From Saprospiraceae bacterium (GTDB lineage: Bacteria > Bacteroidota > Bacteroidia > Chitinophagales > Saprospiraceae): a DNA stretch of 64,000 bases. A program made the position numbers and the translations under genes. Below are positions 34,388-43,273 of the stretch, piece by piece. The notes below the pieces were generated by a model. That model had not been told where the DNA came from, did not search any database, and saw only the letters and a program-made list of their open reading frames with translations. How positions within the stretch are numbered: position 1 is the stretch's first letter; every line of letters begins with the position of its first letter. Location of the stretch: contig CATQHI010000027.1 in NCBI GenBank assembly GCA_958295895.1, positions 124,001-188,000 on the forward strand, read 5' to 3'.

Positions 34388-35589
34388 GGGGGTGGTGGAT
34401 CGGTTTGCTGTTGCTGCTACTTGCCTGCGGAGAGGAGCAGGATACCTCCGCAGGGGAACTACCCGCGGACTGGGACGGCATCGTCGCCGCCGCCCGCGGC
34501 CAGACCGTCGACTGGATGATGTGGGCCGGCGACCCCCTGATTAACGACTACGTCACCTCCTACGTGGCCCCTACCGTACGGGAGCGTTACGGCATCGAGC
34601 TCAACGTCATTCCCGGACAGGGCAGCCAGATCGTGCAGCTCCTACTGGGCGAGTTGGAGGCCGGACGGGAGCGCAGCGAGATCGACCTGGGCTGGATCAA
34701 CGGGGAAACCTTCTACCAGCTCCGCCAGATCGACGGCCTCTACGGTCCCTGGACCGAGCGGCTGCCCAACGCGCGCTACATCGACTTCGACAATCCCTTC
34801 ATCGGTACCGACTTCCAGCAACCCATTGCGGGCTACGAGCTGCCGTGGGGCAATGTGCAGATGACCGTGATCTATGACAGCTCCAAGGTGGCTACCCCAC
34901 CCCGTACGCGGGCCGAGCTGCTTGCTTTCGTGCGGGCGAATCCCGGTCGCCTCACCTGGCCCACGGAGTTCACCGGACTGACATTCCTCAAGGCGCTACT
35001 GATCGACATTGCGGGCGGCGGGCAGGCGCTGTCGGGCGACTTCAACGAGGCCGACTACGCTCGGTACAGCAAGGAGCTCTGGGCCTACGTCAATCAGCTC
35101 AAACCCTATCTCTGGCGCGAGGGCCGGACCTTCCCCGAGACCCTGGCCGCCCTGCACCAGATGTTCGCCAACGGGGAGTTGTGGTTCACGATGAGCAACA
35201 ACGACGTAGAGGTCGATAACAAGATCGGCGAGGGGCTCTTCCCCGCTACGGCACGGGCCTACGTACCGGACTTCGGTAGCATCCAGAACAGTCACTACCT
35301 CGGCATCACCAGGCTAAGCGATGACAAGGCAGCGGCTATGGTGGTGGCCAACTTTTTGATCAGTCCGGAAGCGCAGCTGCGCAAAGCCGACCCGGCCGTC
35401 TGGGGCGATGGCACGGTATACGCCCTGGATCAGTTGCCGGACAGCCTCCGCACGGCCTTCCAAAACCTGCCCGGCCGGGTACACGCGCCGCAACGGGCGG
35501 CGATCCAGGCCAATGCCCTCCAGGAGCTTGCCCCCGAGTACATGATCCGGCTGGCGGAAGATTTTCGCACCCAGGTAATCAACCGGTAG
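34384..35589 (+). CDS. YnjB-like ABC transporter substrate-binding lipoprotein
   Basis: 401 residues from the ATG at 34384. Lipoprotein signal GWWIGLLLLLLACGEE with the lipobox Cys near residue 15. Mature domain: ARGQTVDWMMWAGDPLINDY, EIDLGWINGETFYQLRQ, LYGPWTERLPN, ELPWGNVQMTVIYDSSKVAT, RLTWPTEFTGLTFLKALL and WFTMSNNDVEV follow E. coli YnjB closely as remembered, a type II binding protein of unknown ligand in the AfuA/ThiB/PotD superfamily. The permease and ATPase genes follow directly, as in ynjBCD. Coupled by ATGA overlap to gene B. Confidence 0.88.
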   Translation: MRGWWIGLLLLLLACGEEQDTSAGELPADWDGIVAAARGQTVDWMMWAGDPLINDYVTSYVAPTVRERYGIELNVIPGQGSQIVQLLLGELEAGRERSEIDLGWINGETFYQLRQIDGLYGPWTERLPNARYIDFDNPFIGTDFQQPIAGYELPWGNVQMTVIYDSSKVATPPRTRAELLAFVRANPGRLTWPTEFTGLTFLKALLIDIAGGGQALSGDFNEADYARYSKELWAYVNQLKPYLWREGRTFPETLAALHQMFANGELWFTMSNNDVEVDNKIGEGLFPATARAYVPDFGSIQNSHYLGITRLSDDKAAAMVVANFLISPEAQLRKADPAVWGDGTVYALDQLPDSLRTAFQNLPGRVHAPQRAAIQANALQELAPEYMIRLAEDFRTQVINR

Positions 35590-36447
35590 ATGAGGCGCCG
35601 CGGCATACCCTGGCTTTTTCTGCTCCTGGCCGTGGGGCCGGTGGTGCTGGGCCTGGGCTACGCCTTGCTGTACAGTTTGGGCTTGGTCGGCCTGCTCGGT
35701 CGCGGCTTCACCCTGGAGCACTGGGGGGCGGTGGTGCGCAGCGCGGACTTCTGGGGGGCACTGGGGCTAAGTACCTTCATCGCTGTAGTAACTATCACCC
35801 TCAGTACGGCCCTGGCGCTGGCGGCGGTGCTCCGCTGGCAAGAGCACACCCTGCGGGGACTACGTACTTACGCTTTCTACCTTCCCCTGGCGCTGCCGGC
35901 GACCGTCATGGCCTTCCTCATCTTTCAGTGGCTGGGAGATGCGGGTTTGCTTTCCCGGCTGGCCTTTGCGCTCGGGCTCACCAACTCCACCACCGACTTT
36001 CCCAGCCTGATCAACGACCGCTGGGGCACTGGCATCATCGTGGCCCATACCCTGATGGCCACCCCCTTTCTGACCATCTTTCTGGCCAATCTCTACCGCA
36101 GCGAGCGGGTCCGGGAGGTCAGTCAGGTAGCGGCTACGCTGGGGCTGCCACCGGGCAGGGTCGCCCGCCGGCTCGTCATTCCGCTGTTGTTGCGGCAGGG
36201 CCGGTCGACGCTGTTGCTCTACGCCGTTTTCGTCTTCAGCAGCTACGAGATCCCGCTATTGCTGGGCAGTCAGTCGCCGGCGATGCTCTCGGTGCTCACC
36301 ATTCGTAAGCTGCAGCGCTACAACCTGGCCGATATCCCCCAGGCCTACGTGATCAGCGTACTCTACGCCCTCCTCCTGGTGGCCGTGCTACTCCTCTGGC
36401 TGGGCTGGAGCCGCTACCGCAGAAACACCGCGCTGCATGAAGCCTAG
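35590..36447 (+). CDS. ABC transporter permease, YnjC N-half-like
   Basis: 285 residues, six membrane helices, BPD_transp_1 fold. The cytoplasmic coupling helix EAA-type loop is visible as EVSQVAATLGLPPGRVARRL near residues 176-195. Other marks: LPLALPATVMAFLIFQW and NDRWGTGIIVAHTLMATPFL. Begins directly after the binding-protein stop (TAGATG). E. coli YnjC is a single fused protein of two such halves; here they are two genes, with this one equivalent to the first. Confidence 0.9.
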   Translation: MRRRGIPWLFLLLAVGPVVLGLGYALLYSLGLVGLLGRGFTLEHWGAVVRSADFWGALGLSTFIAVVTITLSTALALAAVLRWQEHTLRGLRTYAFYLPLALPATVMAFLIFQWLGDAGLLSRLAFALGLTNSTTDFPSLINDRWGTGIIVAHTLMATPFLTIFLANLYRSERVREVSQVAATLGLPPGRVARRLVIPLLLRQGRSTLLLYAVFVFSSYEIPLLLGSQSPAMLSVLTIRKLQRYNLADIPQAYVISVLYALLLVAVLLLWLGWSRYRRNTALHEA

Positions 36448-37198
36448 GCTCGGATCGGCACTGCTCTTTCTGCTCGCGCTCTTCCCCTTCGCGTTCCTGC
36501 TGCTGCTTTCGGTGAGTCAGCGGTGGGTGTATCCCGACCTACTACCGGCCGGCTGGTCGCTGCGGCCCTGGGGGGATGCCCTCGGGCGGGGGGACGATCT
36601 GGGCGTGGCCCTGCTTACCTCCCTGCTTATCGCCCTTACGGTGGGGGCGGTGGGTACCCTGCTGGGCTTTGCTACGGCGCGGCGACTGAGTCTGCTTCCC
36701 CGGGGCCGGCGGTGGTTGCGGTTGGCTTATCTACCCTACGTGTTTGCGCCGGTCCTTCTGGCGGCCTGTTTGCAGTTCTATTTTCTGCGGCTGGGGCTGA
36801 GTGGCCGGGTGGCGGGGGTGTTGCTGGCGCAGCTGTTCATCGTCTATCCCTATGCCGTCATTCTGGCCAGTAGCTTCTACACCTCCCGGTTGCGCGACAT
36901 GGAAGATCTGGCGGGGACGCTGGGTGCAACGCCGGTGGAGGTAGCCCGCACGGTCTCCTGGTACCTACTGCGCGGTCCGCTGGCGATCGTCTTCTTTCAG
37001 TCCTTTCTGATCAGCTGGTTCGAGTATGGCCTGACGCTGCTGATCGGGGTAGGTAAGGTGGCTACCCTGCCGCTGAAGGTCTTTCAGTTTGTCAACGAGG
37101 CGAATATTTTTTACGCGGCCATGGCGGCTAGCTTGCTGGTGGTGCCGCCGGTGCTGCTACTGTGGATCAATAAGCGGCTCTTATTCGTTACCCGCTAA
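36437..37198 (+). CDS. ABC transporter permease, YnjC C-half-like
   Basis: 253 residues, six helices. EAA-type loop MEDLAGTLGATPVEVARTVS near residues 155-174; SFLISWFEYGLTLLIGVGKV and NEANIFYAAMAASLLVVPP are typical of the second half of YnjC-like permeases. Overlaps the first permease by 11 bp and shares one base with the ATPase start (TAATG), so production of the two halves and the ATPase is coupled. Confidence 0.9.
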   Translation: MKPRLGSALLFLLALFPFAFLLLLSVSQRWVYPDLLPAGWSLRPWGDALGRGDDLGVALLTSLLIALTVGAVGTLLGFATARRLSLLPRGRRWLRLAYLPYVFAPVLLAACLQFYFLRLGLSGRVAGVLLAQLFIVYPYAVILASSFYTSRLRDMEDLAGTLGATPVEVARTVSWYLLRGPLAIVFFQSFLISWFEYGLTLLIGVGKVATLPLKVFQFVNEANIFYAAMAASLLVVPPVLLLWINKRLLFVTR

Positions 37199-37938
37199 TG
37201 GAAGGCTACCTCGACGCACGGCAGATCAGTAAAACCTTCGGGCGGGAGCGTGTCCTGAACGATTGCTCGCTGCAATTGGCGAAAAGCAGCACCCTCAGCG
37301 TCCTCGGCCGCTCCGGCAGCGGTAAGACCACCCTACTCAAGATCATCGCCGGACTGGAGACGGCCGACAGCGGCACGATCACCCTGGACGGCACCTCACT
37401 CTACCGCGTCCCTCCGCACCAACGCGGGGTGGTGTACCTCTACCAGGAGGCACTGCTCTTCCCCCACCTCAACGTCTTTGAGAACGTCGCCTTCGGACTA
37501 CGCATCCGCAAGGTGCCCGAGCCGGAGCTCCGCGAGCGGGTAGACCGGATGCTGGGCGAACTACGTATACAGGATCAGGCCCGTAAGTCGCCCAACCACC
37601 TCAGCGGCGGGCAGCGGCAGCGGGTGGCCTTCGGGCGGGCGCTCATCATCAACCCCCGCGTACTGCTCCTCGACGAGCCCTTCGGCGCCCTGGATGCCCG
37701 TACGCGGGGGGAGATGCAGGAGTTTTACCGGCGTATTGCGGCTGAGTTTCGTATCACCTCCGTCTTCGTCACCCACGACCTGAAGGAGGCCCTGCTGATG
37801 GGCGACCGGCTGGCGGTGATGGAGGGGGGTAGTCTTACGCACTACGCTAGTCGGGAGGCCTTCGTGGCGGATGCGCGTACGGGAGTCGCCGCGGAGGTCT
37901 CGTTCTGGCAACATCTTCAGCTGAAAAATCATGAATAG
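37198..37938 (+). CDS. ABC transporter ATPase, YnjD-like
   Basis: 246 residues. Walker A GRSGSGKTT at 37-45, Q-loop YLYQEALLFPHL near 80-91, signature LSGGQRQRV at 135-143, Walker B LLLDEPFGALD at 156-166, H-loop VFVTHD near 190-195. No C-terminal TOBE domain, in line with the short YnjD/ThiQ type. Drives the importer formed by the two preceding permeases. Its last 8 bp overlap the radical SAM gene. Confidence 0.94.
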   Translation: MEGYLDARQISKTFGRERVLNDCSLQLAKSSTLSVLGRSGSGKTTLLKIIAGLETADSGTITLDGTSLYRVPPHQRGVVYLYQEALLFPHLNVFENVAFGLRIRKVPEPELRERVDRMLGELRIQDQARKSPNHLSGGQRQRVAFGRALIINPRVLLLDEPFGALDARTRGEMQEFYRRIAAEFRITSVFVTHDLKEALLMGDRLAVMEGGSLTHYASREAFVADARTGVAAEVSFWQHLQLKNHE

Positions 37939-38881
37939 CGACTTTGACCATATAGAATCCGTCTACTGGGTCTTCACCCAGCTCTGCAACGACCACTGCG
38001 ACCACTGCTACAACGCCAGCGGACCGCAGGGCAGCCGCATCTCCCACGCCGAGTGCATGGCCATCATCGAGAACCTGCCCGAGCGGATGGACCGGCTCAT
38101 CCTCAGCGGTGGGGAGCCCCTGGCCGACCGGAAGCTGCTCTTCGCCATCCTCGACCGCATCCGGGAGCGCTACGGCGACACGGTGCAGCTCATGCTCCAG
38201 ACCAACGGCGACCTACTCACCCCGGCCCACCTCGACACCCTCATCGAAAAGGGAGTCACCCGCTTTGACATTGCCAGCATCGACCGCTTCCATAAGGCCG
38301 CCGGCTCGCGGTTGATGGAGCTGGCTGAGCTCTTTGAGTCCCGCGGCGTCGACGGCCAGGACAGGGACCCCCTCATCGAGAAAGAAACCTACCTCAAAAA
38401 ATCCAGGCTCAGCTGGGGCTACTGGGGTGCCAACGAGGAGATGTGGCTCGGCGGCAACTGGGCCCGCGGTCGCGCCCTGGAAAAGGACATCTGGCTGCGC
38501 GATCCCCGCCACAACTTTTGCACCATCCTCTCCGGGGCCCGCAACTTCCTGGGCGGCTACACCGACATCCCGCAGGAGATCAGCATCCAGCTCTGGCGCA
38601 TCAATCCCTGCTGCCCCGGCACCAAGTTCCCGATGGGCGATGCCCGCGTGGATAAGGTGAGTGAGGTACTCCAGCGCATGTCCACCCACCCTGTCTTCCG
38701 GCACCTCAACGACGGCAACCCCTACCGCATGGGCGAGCACCTGGGCATCAGTGAGGCCGAGGCGATGGCGCAGGGCACCGCCCTCCAGAACGTCTGCCTC
38801 TACTGCGATCACTTCTTCGGCGCGCACATGCGCGAACTGGAGCGGGGCAGCTTTGTGGCGTTGCCGGTTGCCGGTCGCTGA
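37931..38881 (+). CDS. Radical SAM protein coupled to the ABC importer
   Basis: 316 residues. The 4Fe-4S/SAM motif is C19-x3-C23-x2-C26 (VFTQLCNDHCDHCYN), followed by RLILSGGEPLADRKLL (SAM-binding GGEP) and VQLMLQTNGDLLTPAHLDTL, a canonical partial TIM barrel. The second half has GRALEKDIW, NPCCPGTKF and a C-terminal CLYC pair (289, 292), which could ligate a second cluster as in SPASM/twitch proteins. No precursor-peptide gene is visible. Translationally coupled to the ATPase, so it likely acts on the imported compound or makes a cofactor from it; this is inference. Confidence 0.85.
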   Translation: MNSDFDHIESVYWVFTQLCNDHCDHCYNASGPQGSRISHAECMAIIENLPERMDRLILSGGEPLADRKLLFAILDRIRERYGDTVQLMLQTNGDLLTPAHLDTLIEKGVTRFDIASIDRFHKAAGSRLMELAELFESRGVDGQDRDPLIEKETYLKKSRLSWGYWGANEEMWLGGNWARGRALEKDIWLRDPRHNFCTILSGARNFLGGYTDIPQEISIQLWRINPCCPGTKFPMGDARVDKVSEVLQRMSTHPVFRHLNDGNPYRMGEHLGISEAEAMAQGTALQNVCLYCDHFFGAHMRELERGSFVALPVAGR

Positions 38882-38961
38882 GCCGGTCGTCAGCCGAGTC
38901 ATTGCCCAACTACCACCCCTAAAAGACTTCCTATCTTCCCTACCCCAACCCCCCGCCCGGC

Positions 38962-39969
38962 ATGCCCCTCCGTCTCCTCCTCCCACTCCTGCTTGCCGCC
39001 ATCCACCTCCCCGCCCAGACCCTCATCGAAGGCCGTGCCCCCGCCGCCTACCGCAACGAGCTTGTCCAGCTCGACATTCTCGACGACCATATCGATGTGG
39101 TAACCATCGCGGACTACATGATCCTGGCGCAGACGGAGGTAGATTCCACGGGCTACTTCCGATTTAACGGGCTCACCCTGCCCGCAGAACCGAACTACTA
39201 CCGCATCCGCTACCGTAAACGGGCGGACCCTCCGGTGAGCATGGACTTCTTAAAGCGCCACTACCTACATGCCGTAATGCAGGCGGGAGACACGCTACGC
39301 ACCGACGGCCTCGGTCTAATAAGTGCGAGCGCAACCAACACCGCACTTATCCGCTTCGAAGCCCAGTTCGATACCTACGCAGATGCCGACAACCCCACCC
39401 TACCGACCCGTGCACGGGAGGAGCTCACCCAGCTTCGTAGTGACTACATTCACCGCACCATTCAGGATACGGAGGCTGATCCCTACGTCAGGGTATTCGC
39501 GCTCGGTAAACTCGGGGAGGATGCCCCCGACCAGCGAGCCCTCCAGGCCGGTAAGGAAGCCCTTGCCCTCACCGATCTCCCTCTCTCCTACGAGGAGCAA
39601 CTGATGCATGACCTCGGCGGATTCGTCTACCGGGACCTACAGCGGCAAAACACCTGGCTGAAGTTAGCGCTCGGCATCCTACTCATCATCACCGGGTACT
39701 GCTGCTGGTTACTCTATACTCGCCGACCCGTGGCAACTGTATCGCATGACTTATCGACGCCAGCAGCTACCGACGAGCTGACTGAAAAGGAGCGGGAGGT
39801 GCTGGAGCAGATCGCGGGCGGTCATAGTAACAAGGAAGTAGCCGCCCGGCTATTCATCTCCGTATCGACCGTCAAGTCGCACATCAACAGCATCTACCGA
39901 AAGCTAGGCGTGACGGACCGCCGCGGGGTGGTAGAGGTGTGGGAGGAGCAAAATTCCACCCCGGTCTAG
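38962..39969 (+). CDS. Membrane-anchored LuxR-type regulator with an exported sensor domain
   Basis: 335 residues. Signal-like N-terminus (LRLLLPLLLAAIHLPAQ), an exported domain of about 210 residues with an early beta-rich part (EGRAPAAYRNELVQLDILDD and GYFRFNGLTLPAEPNYYRIR) followed by helices, one membrane helix at about 233-251 (LKLALGILLIITGYCCWLL), and a C-terminal LuxR/GerE HTH (LTEKEREVLEQIAGGHSNKE, then STVKSHINSIYRKLGV). The topology joins outside sensing to DNA binding in one chain, without kinase or receiver. It follows the transport cluster in the same direction and may regulate it or the next gene. Confidence 0.85.
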   Translation: MPLRLLLPLLLAAIHLPAQTLIEGRAPAAYRNELVQLDILDDHIDVVTIADYMILAQTEVDSTGYFRFNGLTLPAEPNYYRIRYRKRADPPVSMDFLKRHYLHAVMQAGDTLRTDGLGLISASATNTALIRFEAQFDTYADADNPTLPTRAREELTQLRSDYIHRTIQDTEADPYVRVFALGKLGEDAPDQRALQAGKEALALTDLPLSYEEQLMHDLGGFVYRDLQRQNTWLKLALGILLIITGYCCWLLYTRRPVATVSHDLSTPAATDELTEKEREVLEQIAGGHSNKEVAARLFISVSTVKSHINSIYRKLGVTDRRGVVEVWEEQNSTPV

Positions 39970-40038
39970 TCCCCATTTCCACCCCCTAATCGTTGCGGTA
40001 GCGGGGGTAATCCGGGTTCTTGCGGCAAAACACGCTGC

Positions 40039-40803
40039 ATGAAATCCTTCTTCCTTTTCGTTCTTACCGTTTGCGTTTGCACCCGCGTCCCCGCCCAGAT
40101 CCGAGACTCCGTGTGGACACAGACCGATGCCGCTGACTACAAAGAGAGGCACAATGACTCTACCACCTGGGATATGGAGCTCTTCGCCGATGACCTAACC
40201 CACAAAACTGATACGGCCTGGACCTACCGCCTAAAGCCTGCCCTACACCCGCTACCCATTCCGGTGCCCGCCTACGACTGGGGCTACGTGAATATGCGGA
40301 TCACCGAACTTGCCATTCCGGGTAGAACGATTCTGGGGGCCACCTATGCCTATGCTTACGATCAGTACCGCCCCAAACCCGCGGGAGACTCCCTAGCCTA
40401 CTACGGTACCTTCTTCAATATTCTGATACTAACCGATACGGTAGGCGATGATACTCGCGCCCTAATGATCAACTCCCGCAACGCCCCCCACTACCTCGGT
40501 ACGGGCAAGCAACTGACCTCGGTAGGGCCGGTAGAATTCGCGCAGCTATCGCTAGCAAGCGGCGAGAACTTCGCGCTCATCAGTCAGCAGTACTTCGACC
40601 TGCGGCAGGGGCGTACCGTCCTGGTGGCCCCGCTGCGGGATGGCTCCGTACGCTTTCTGCAGCTCGCGGACTCACCGGAGAGTATGCGTAGTGGAGCGGC
40701 CGGCGATGCGTACAACAACGAAGTGATTCAGGCCTTTCAGCAGCAGTTGGAGATGGATCCCCGGGTGATCGCTTTCTTTACCCAGGCCGGTACGCTAGAG
40801 TAA
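40039..40803 (+). CDS. Secreted protein of unknown function
   Basis: 254 residues with a signal peptide ending CTRVPAQ (about 21). The mature part is mixed alpha/beta: YNNEVIQAFQQQLEMDPRVI near the end, MELFADDLTHKTDTAW near 42-57, and a central region DYGTFF-like with LILTDTVGDDTRALMINSRN. I recognise no family. It lies between the LuxR-type gene and the cobalamin riboswitch and may be cotranscribed with the regulator. The signal peptide C-region is encoded by a variant GC-rich word. Confidence 0.7.
   Translation: MKSFFLFVLTVCVCTRVPAQIRDSVWTQTDAADYKERHNDSTTWDMELFADDLTHKTDTAWTYRLKPALHPLPIPVPAYDWGYVNMRITELAIPGRTILGATYAYAYDQYRPKPAGDSLAYYGTFFNILILTDTVGDDTRALMINSRNAPHYLGTGKQLTSVGPVEFAQLSLASGENFALISQQYFDLRQGRTVLVAPLRDGSVRFLQLADSPESMRSGAAGDAYNNEVIQAFQQQLEMDPRVIAFFTQAGTLE
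40078..40096 (-). repeat. Dispersed GC-rich word, copy 7 (variant)
   Basis: GGGCGGGGACGCGGGTGCA on the minus strand, two differences from the exact word; encodes CTRVPA in the signal peptide of the 40039 gene. Confidence 0.55.
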
Positions 40804-40808
40804 TACTA

Positions 40809-40918
40809 CCTCCCTGCAACGCCGCTAGACGTTGGCCTCTGTCTACCTCATTCACACCCTATGCCGCCGGCTCTGTGGTACCTCCGTGAAGCCCTCCGAA
40901 TCCTCTGTAGTGAACCCT
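40809..40918 (-). repeat. CACAGAG/hairpin intergenic element, copy 1
   Basis: On the minus strand it opens GGGTTCACTACAGAGG, has further CGGAGG and CACAGAG words, and closes ACAGAGGCCAACGTCTAG then CGGCGTTGCAGGG, a hairpin (CAACG/CGTTG). Same order as copies at 43160-43260 and 58853-58961. It lies directly before the riboswitch. Confidence 0.78.
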
Positions 40919-40921
40919 ACC

Positions 40922-41100
40922 AATGCCAGCAAATAGCACACTACCTTCGCCCCCGCGAAGCGGTAAGGGAATCCGGTGGAAAGCCGGAGCTGTCCCCGCA
41001 GCTGTAAGCCCCACCACGGGTGCTCTCCACGTACGCCACTGGGCCCCACCGGGTCTGGGAAGGCGGGGAGTACCGGGGCGAGCCAGAAGACCTGCCGCGG
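40922..41100 (+). ncRNA. Cobalamin riboswitch
   Basis: Diagnostic blocks in order: AAGGGAATCCGGTG, AAAGCCGGAGCTGTCCCCGC, AGCTGTAA, GCCACTG, GGGAAGGC and GAGCCAGAAGACCTGCC. These match the B12-element core. About 140 bp separates it from the start of the btuB-like gene, with a possible hairpin (CCCTTCG/CGAAGGG, about 41118-41135) as expression platform. B12 binding should shut the receptor gene off. Confidence 0.96.
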
Positions 41101-41236
41101 CGCGCCATATCCTACCAGCCCTTCGGTGCGAAGGGGCGGGGAGCCGGGTGTACGATCTAGCGGGCAGTCGACGGGGCAAGTCCCGAGCGGTCGTTGCCGT
41201 GCCCCGCCCAGCAGCGCCGGTTTTACCCGCCCGACC

Positions 41237-43138
41237 ATGATCCAGCGCCTGCTTTCCCTTACCCCCTTACTCCTTCTCTCCCTAACTCCTTGCTTAGCTC
41301 AGGAGGCCCCCACCCTCTCCACCACCGGCGAGGAGGTCGTGGTGACCGGGGCCCGCTACGCCCGCACGCTAGCCGAGAGCCCCGACAAGGTGACCGTCAA
41401 ATCGACTCGGCTACCATTGCCCGCTCGCCCGATCTGGGGCAGTTGCTGCAGGAGCAGGCCGGCATCGTGGTCAACGGGGCCTACGCCAATCCGGGCAAAG
41501 ACAAGAGTATCTTCCTCCGCAACGGCGCCAACCAGTACACCCTGATCCTGGTCGACGGCCAGCCGCTGGTCGACCCCTCCTCGCTCGGCGGGGCGGTGGA
41601 CCTGCGGCTGCTTTCCCTGGAGGGCATCCAGCGGATCGAGATTCTACGGGGTGCCCGCTCCCTACTTTACGGCTCAGATGCGGTGGCTGGAGTCATTAAC
41701 CTCATCACGACTGGAGCCGCTTCGCCCGATCCATTTACGCTGCACCTGCGCGCCGCCGCCCAGCGGTACGACACCTACGAGGGAAACGTGGCGGTATCGG
41801 GCACTACCGAAAAACTCGACTACCGCCTGGGCTACGACTACTTTACGACGGGGGGACTGAGCGAGGCCGTGGAGCCAGCTTCTAGTCCGGAGACATTCGA
41901 CCGGGACGGGGCTACGCGGCAGACCCTAACGGCCAGTCTCAGCTACCGGCCTACGGAGCAGCTTACGATCCGTCCCGCGCTACGCCGGGCGAGCTTCGAC
42001 GGGGATTACGATGCCGGTTCCTTCCAGGATGCCGACAACAGCTATACGAACGAACTGTGGCTACCGAGCCTGGCCATCGACTACGTGCAGGACCGGTACA
42101 GCCTGGGCGCACGCTACAACTACGCGGCCACCGACCGGGTGTTTCAGGATGCGGCCTTCGGGGAGAGTCCCTTCCGGGGGCGGGCGCAGCAGGGGGATGT
42201 GTTCGGCAATCTCACGGTAGGCAAGCAGCTGCAGCTTACGGCGGGGACGCAGGTGCGGCATGAGTCGTTGGAGGCCGGCGCGGGCGTGGCGGATAGTCCT
42301 GGATGCGACCAACCTGGCCCCCTACGTACAGCTTAGCTGGCAGGCGGCCCGGCAGCTGCTACTAGAGGGGGGCTACCGCTATAACCACCACAGTGCCTTC
42401 GGGGGGCAGAGCAACTACTCCCTGGCCGGCCGGTTGCAGGTGACAGAACCCTGGAGCGTGCGGCTTTCGGTGGCGAGCGCCTTCCAGAGTCCTACCCTGG
42501 ATCAACTAGGCGGACCGTTCGGGGCCAATCCGGATCTCCAGCCGCAGGTGTCGACCTCGGTGGAATTAGGTACGCGGCTGGCGGGGGCCGGCGGGCGGTA
42601 TAGTCTGGACGTGAGTGTCTTCCAACGTAATATCGAGCAGCTGGTCGTGTACGACTTCGCGCTAGGCTACCAGAACCGCGACGAGCAGCGGGACCGGGGC
42701 GTAGAGGTGGAGGCCAGGGGCCGGCTGAGTGAGCGGTTTACGGCGAGTGGGAACTTCACCTACGTGCGCGGTCGGCTGACGGCGGCGGACGGTGCGGGGG
42801 GCACTACGGAGACAGAGGAGTTTCCCCGGCGGCCGCGGGTGACTGGGTTTTTAGGGCTGACCTATGCGGCTACGAAGGCTCCGTTCACCGCCCGGCTCAC
42901 GGGCACCTACGTGGGGGAGCGGCAGGATTTATTCTTCGATGCGGACTTCGTGGCCTTCCGTCCGCAATTGGATGCCTACGTGGTCGTGAATGCCTATGCG
43001 GAGTATAAGCTGCTGCGGGACCGCAGTCTGACGGTCTTTGGGGAGGTGCGGAACCTAACGGGGAGTGAGTTTGTGGAGGTGACGGGCTTTAGTACGTTGG
43101 GGGTTACTCCGCGGGTGGGGGTGGGATGGGTGTGGTAG
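41237..43138 (+). pseudogene. btuB: BtuB-like TonB-dependent vitamin B12 receptor, two frameshifts
   Basis: Three consecutive frames make one gene of about 630 codons. Part 1 (from ATG 41237): signal peptide ending CLAQ and TonB box EEVVVTGARYARTLAESPDK. A shift near 41397-41402 (one base lost) leads to IDSATIARSPDLGQLLQEQA, then the plug (LRNGANQYTLILVDGQPL, IEILRGARSLLYGSDAVAGV). A second shift near 42285-42300 (one base gained) leads to the rest of the barrel, ending TLGVTPRVGVGWVW. Identity as a cobalamin receptor rests on the riboswitch. Both halves are otherwise well conserved, so assembly error is plausible, but two shifts may also mean true decay. Confidence 0.88.
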
Positions 43139-43159
43139 GGGATGTTGCTTTACGGCTTC

Positions 43160-43260
43160 GGGTTCACCACGGAGCGGCCTACGGCCTACACAGAGGGAGG
43201 CACAGAGGTCTCACAGAGTTGTGGAGGTAAACAGAGGCCAACGCCTGGCGGCGTTGCGGA
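43160..43260 (+). repeat. CACAGAG/hairpin intergenic element, copy 2
   Basis: Opens GGGTTCACCACGGAG, then CACAGAG three times (43189-43219) at 11-12-base spacing, and closes ACAGAGGCC then CAACGCC-TGG-CGGCGTTG hairpin and CGG. Lies between the convergent btuB-like and DtxR-family genes, inverted relative to copy 1. Confidence 0.78.
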
Positions 43261-43273
43261 AGGCCGTAAGGCA

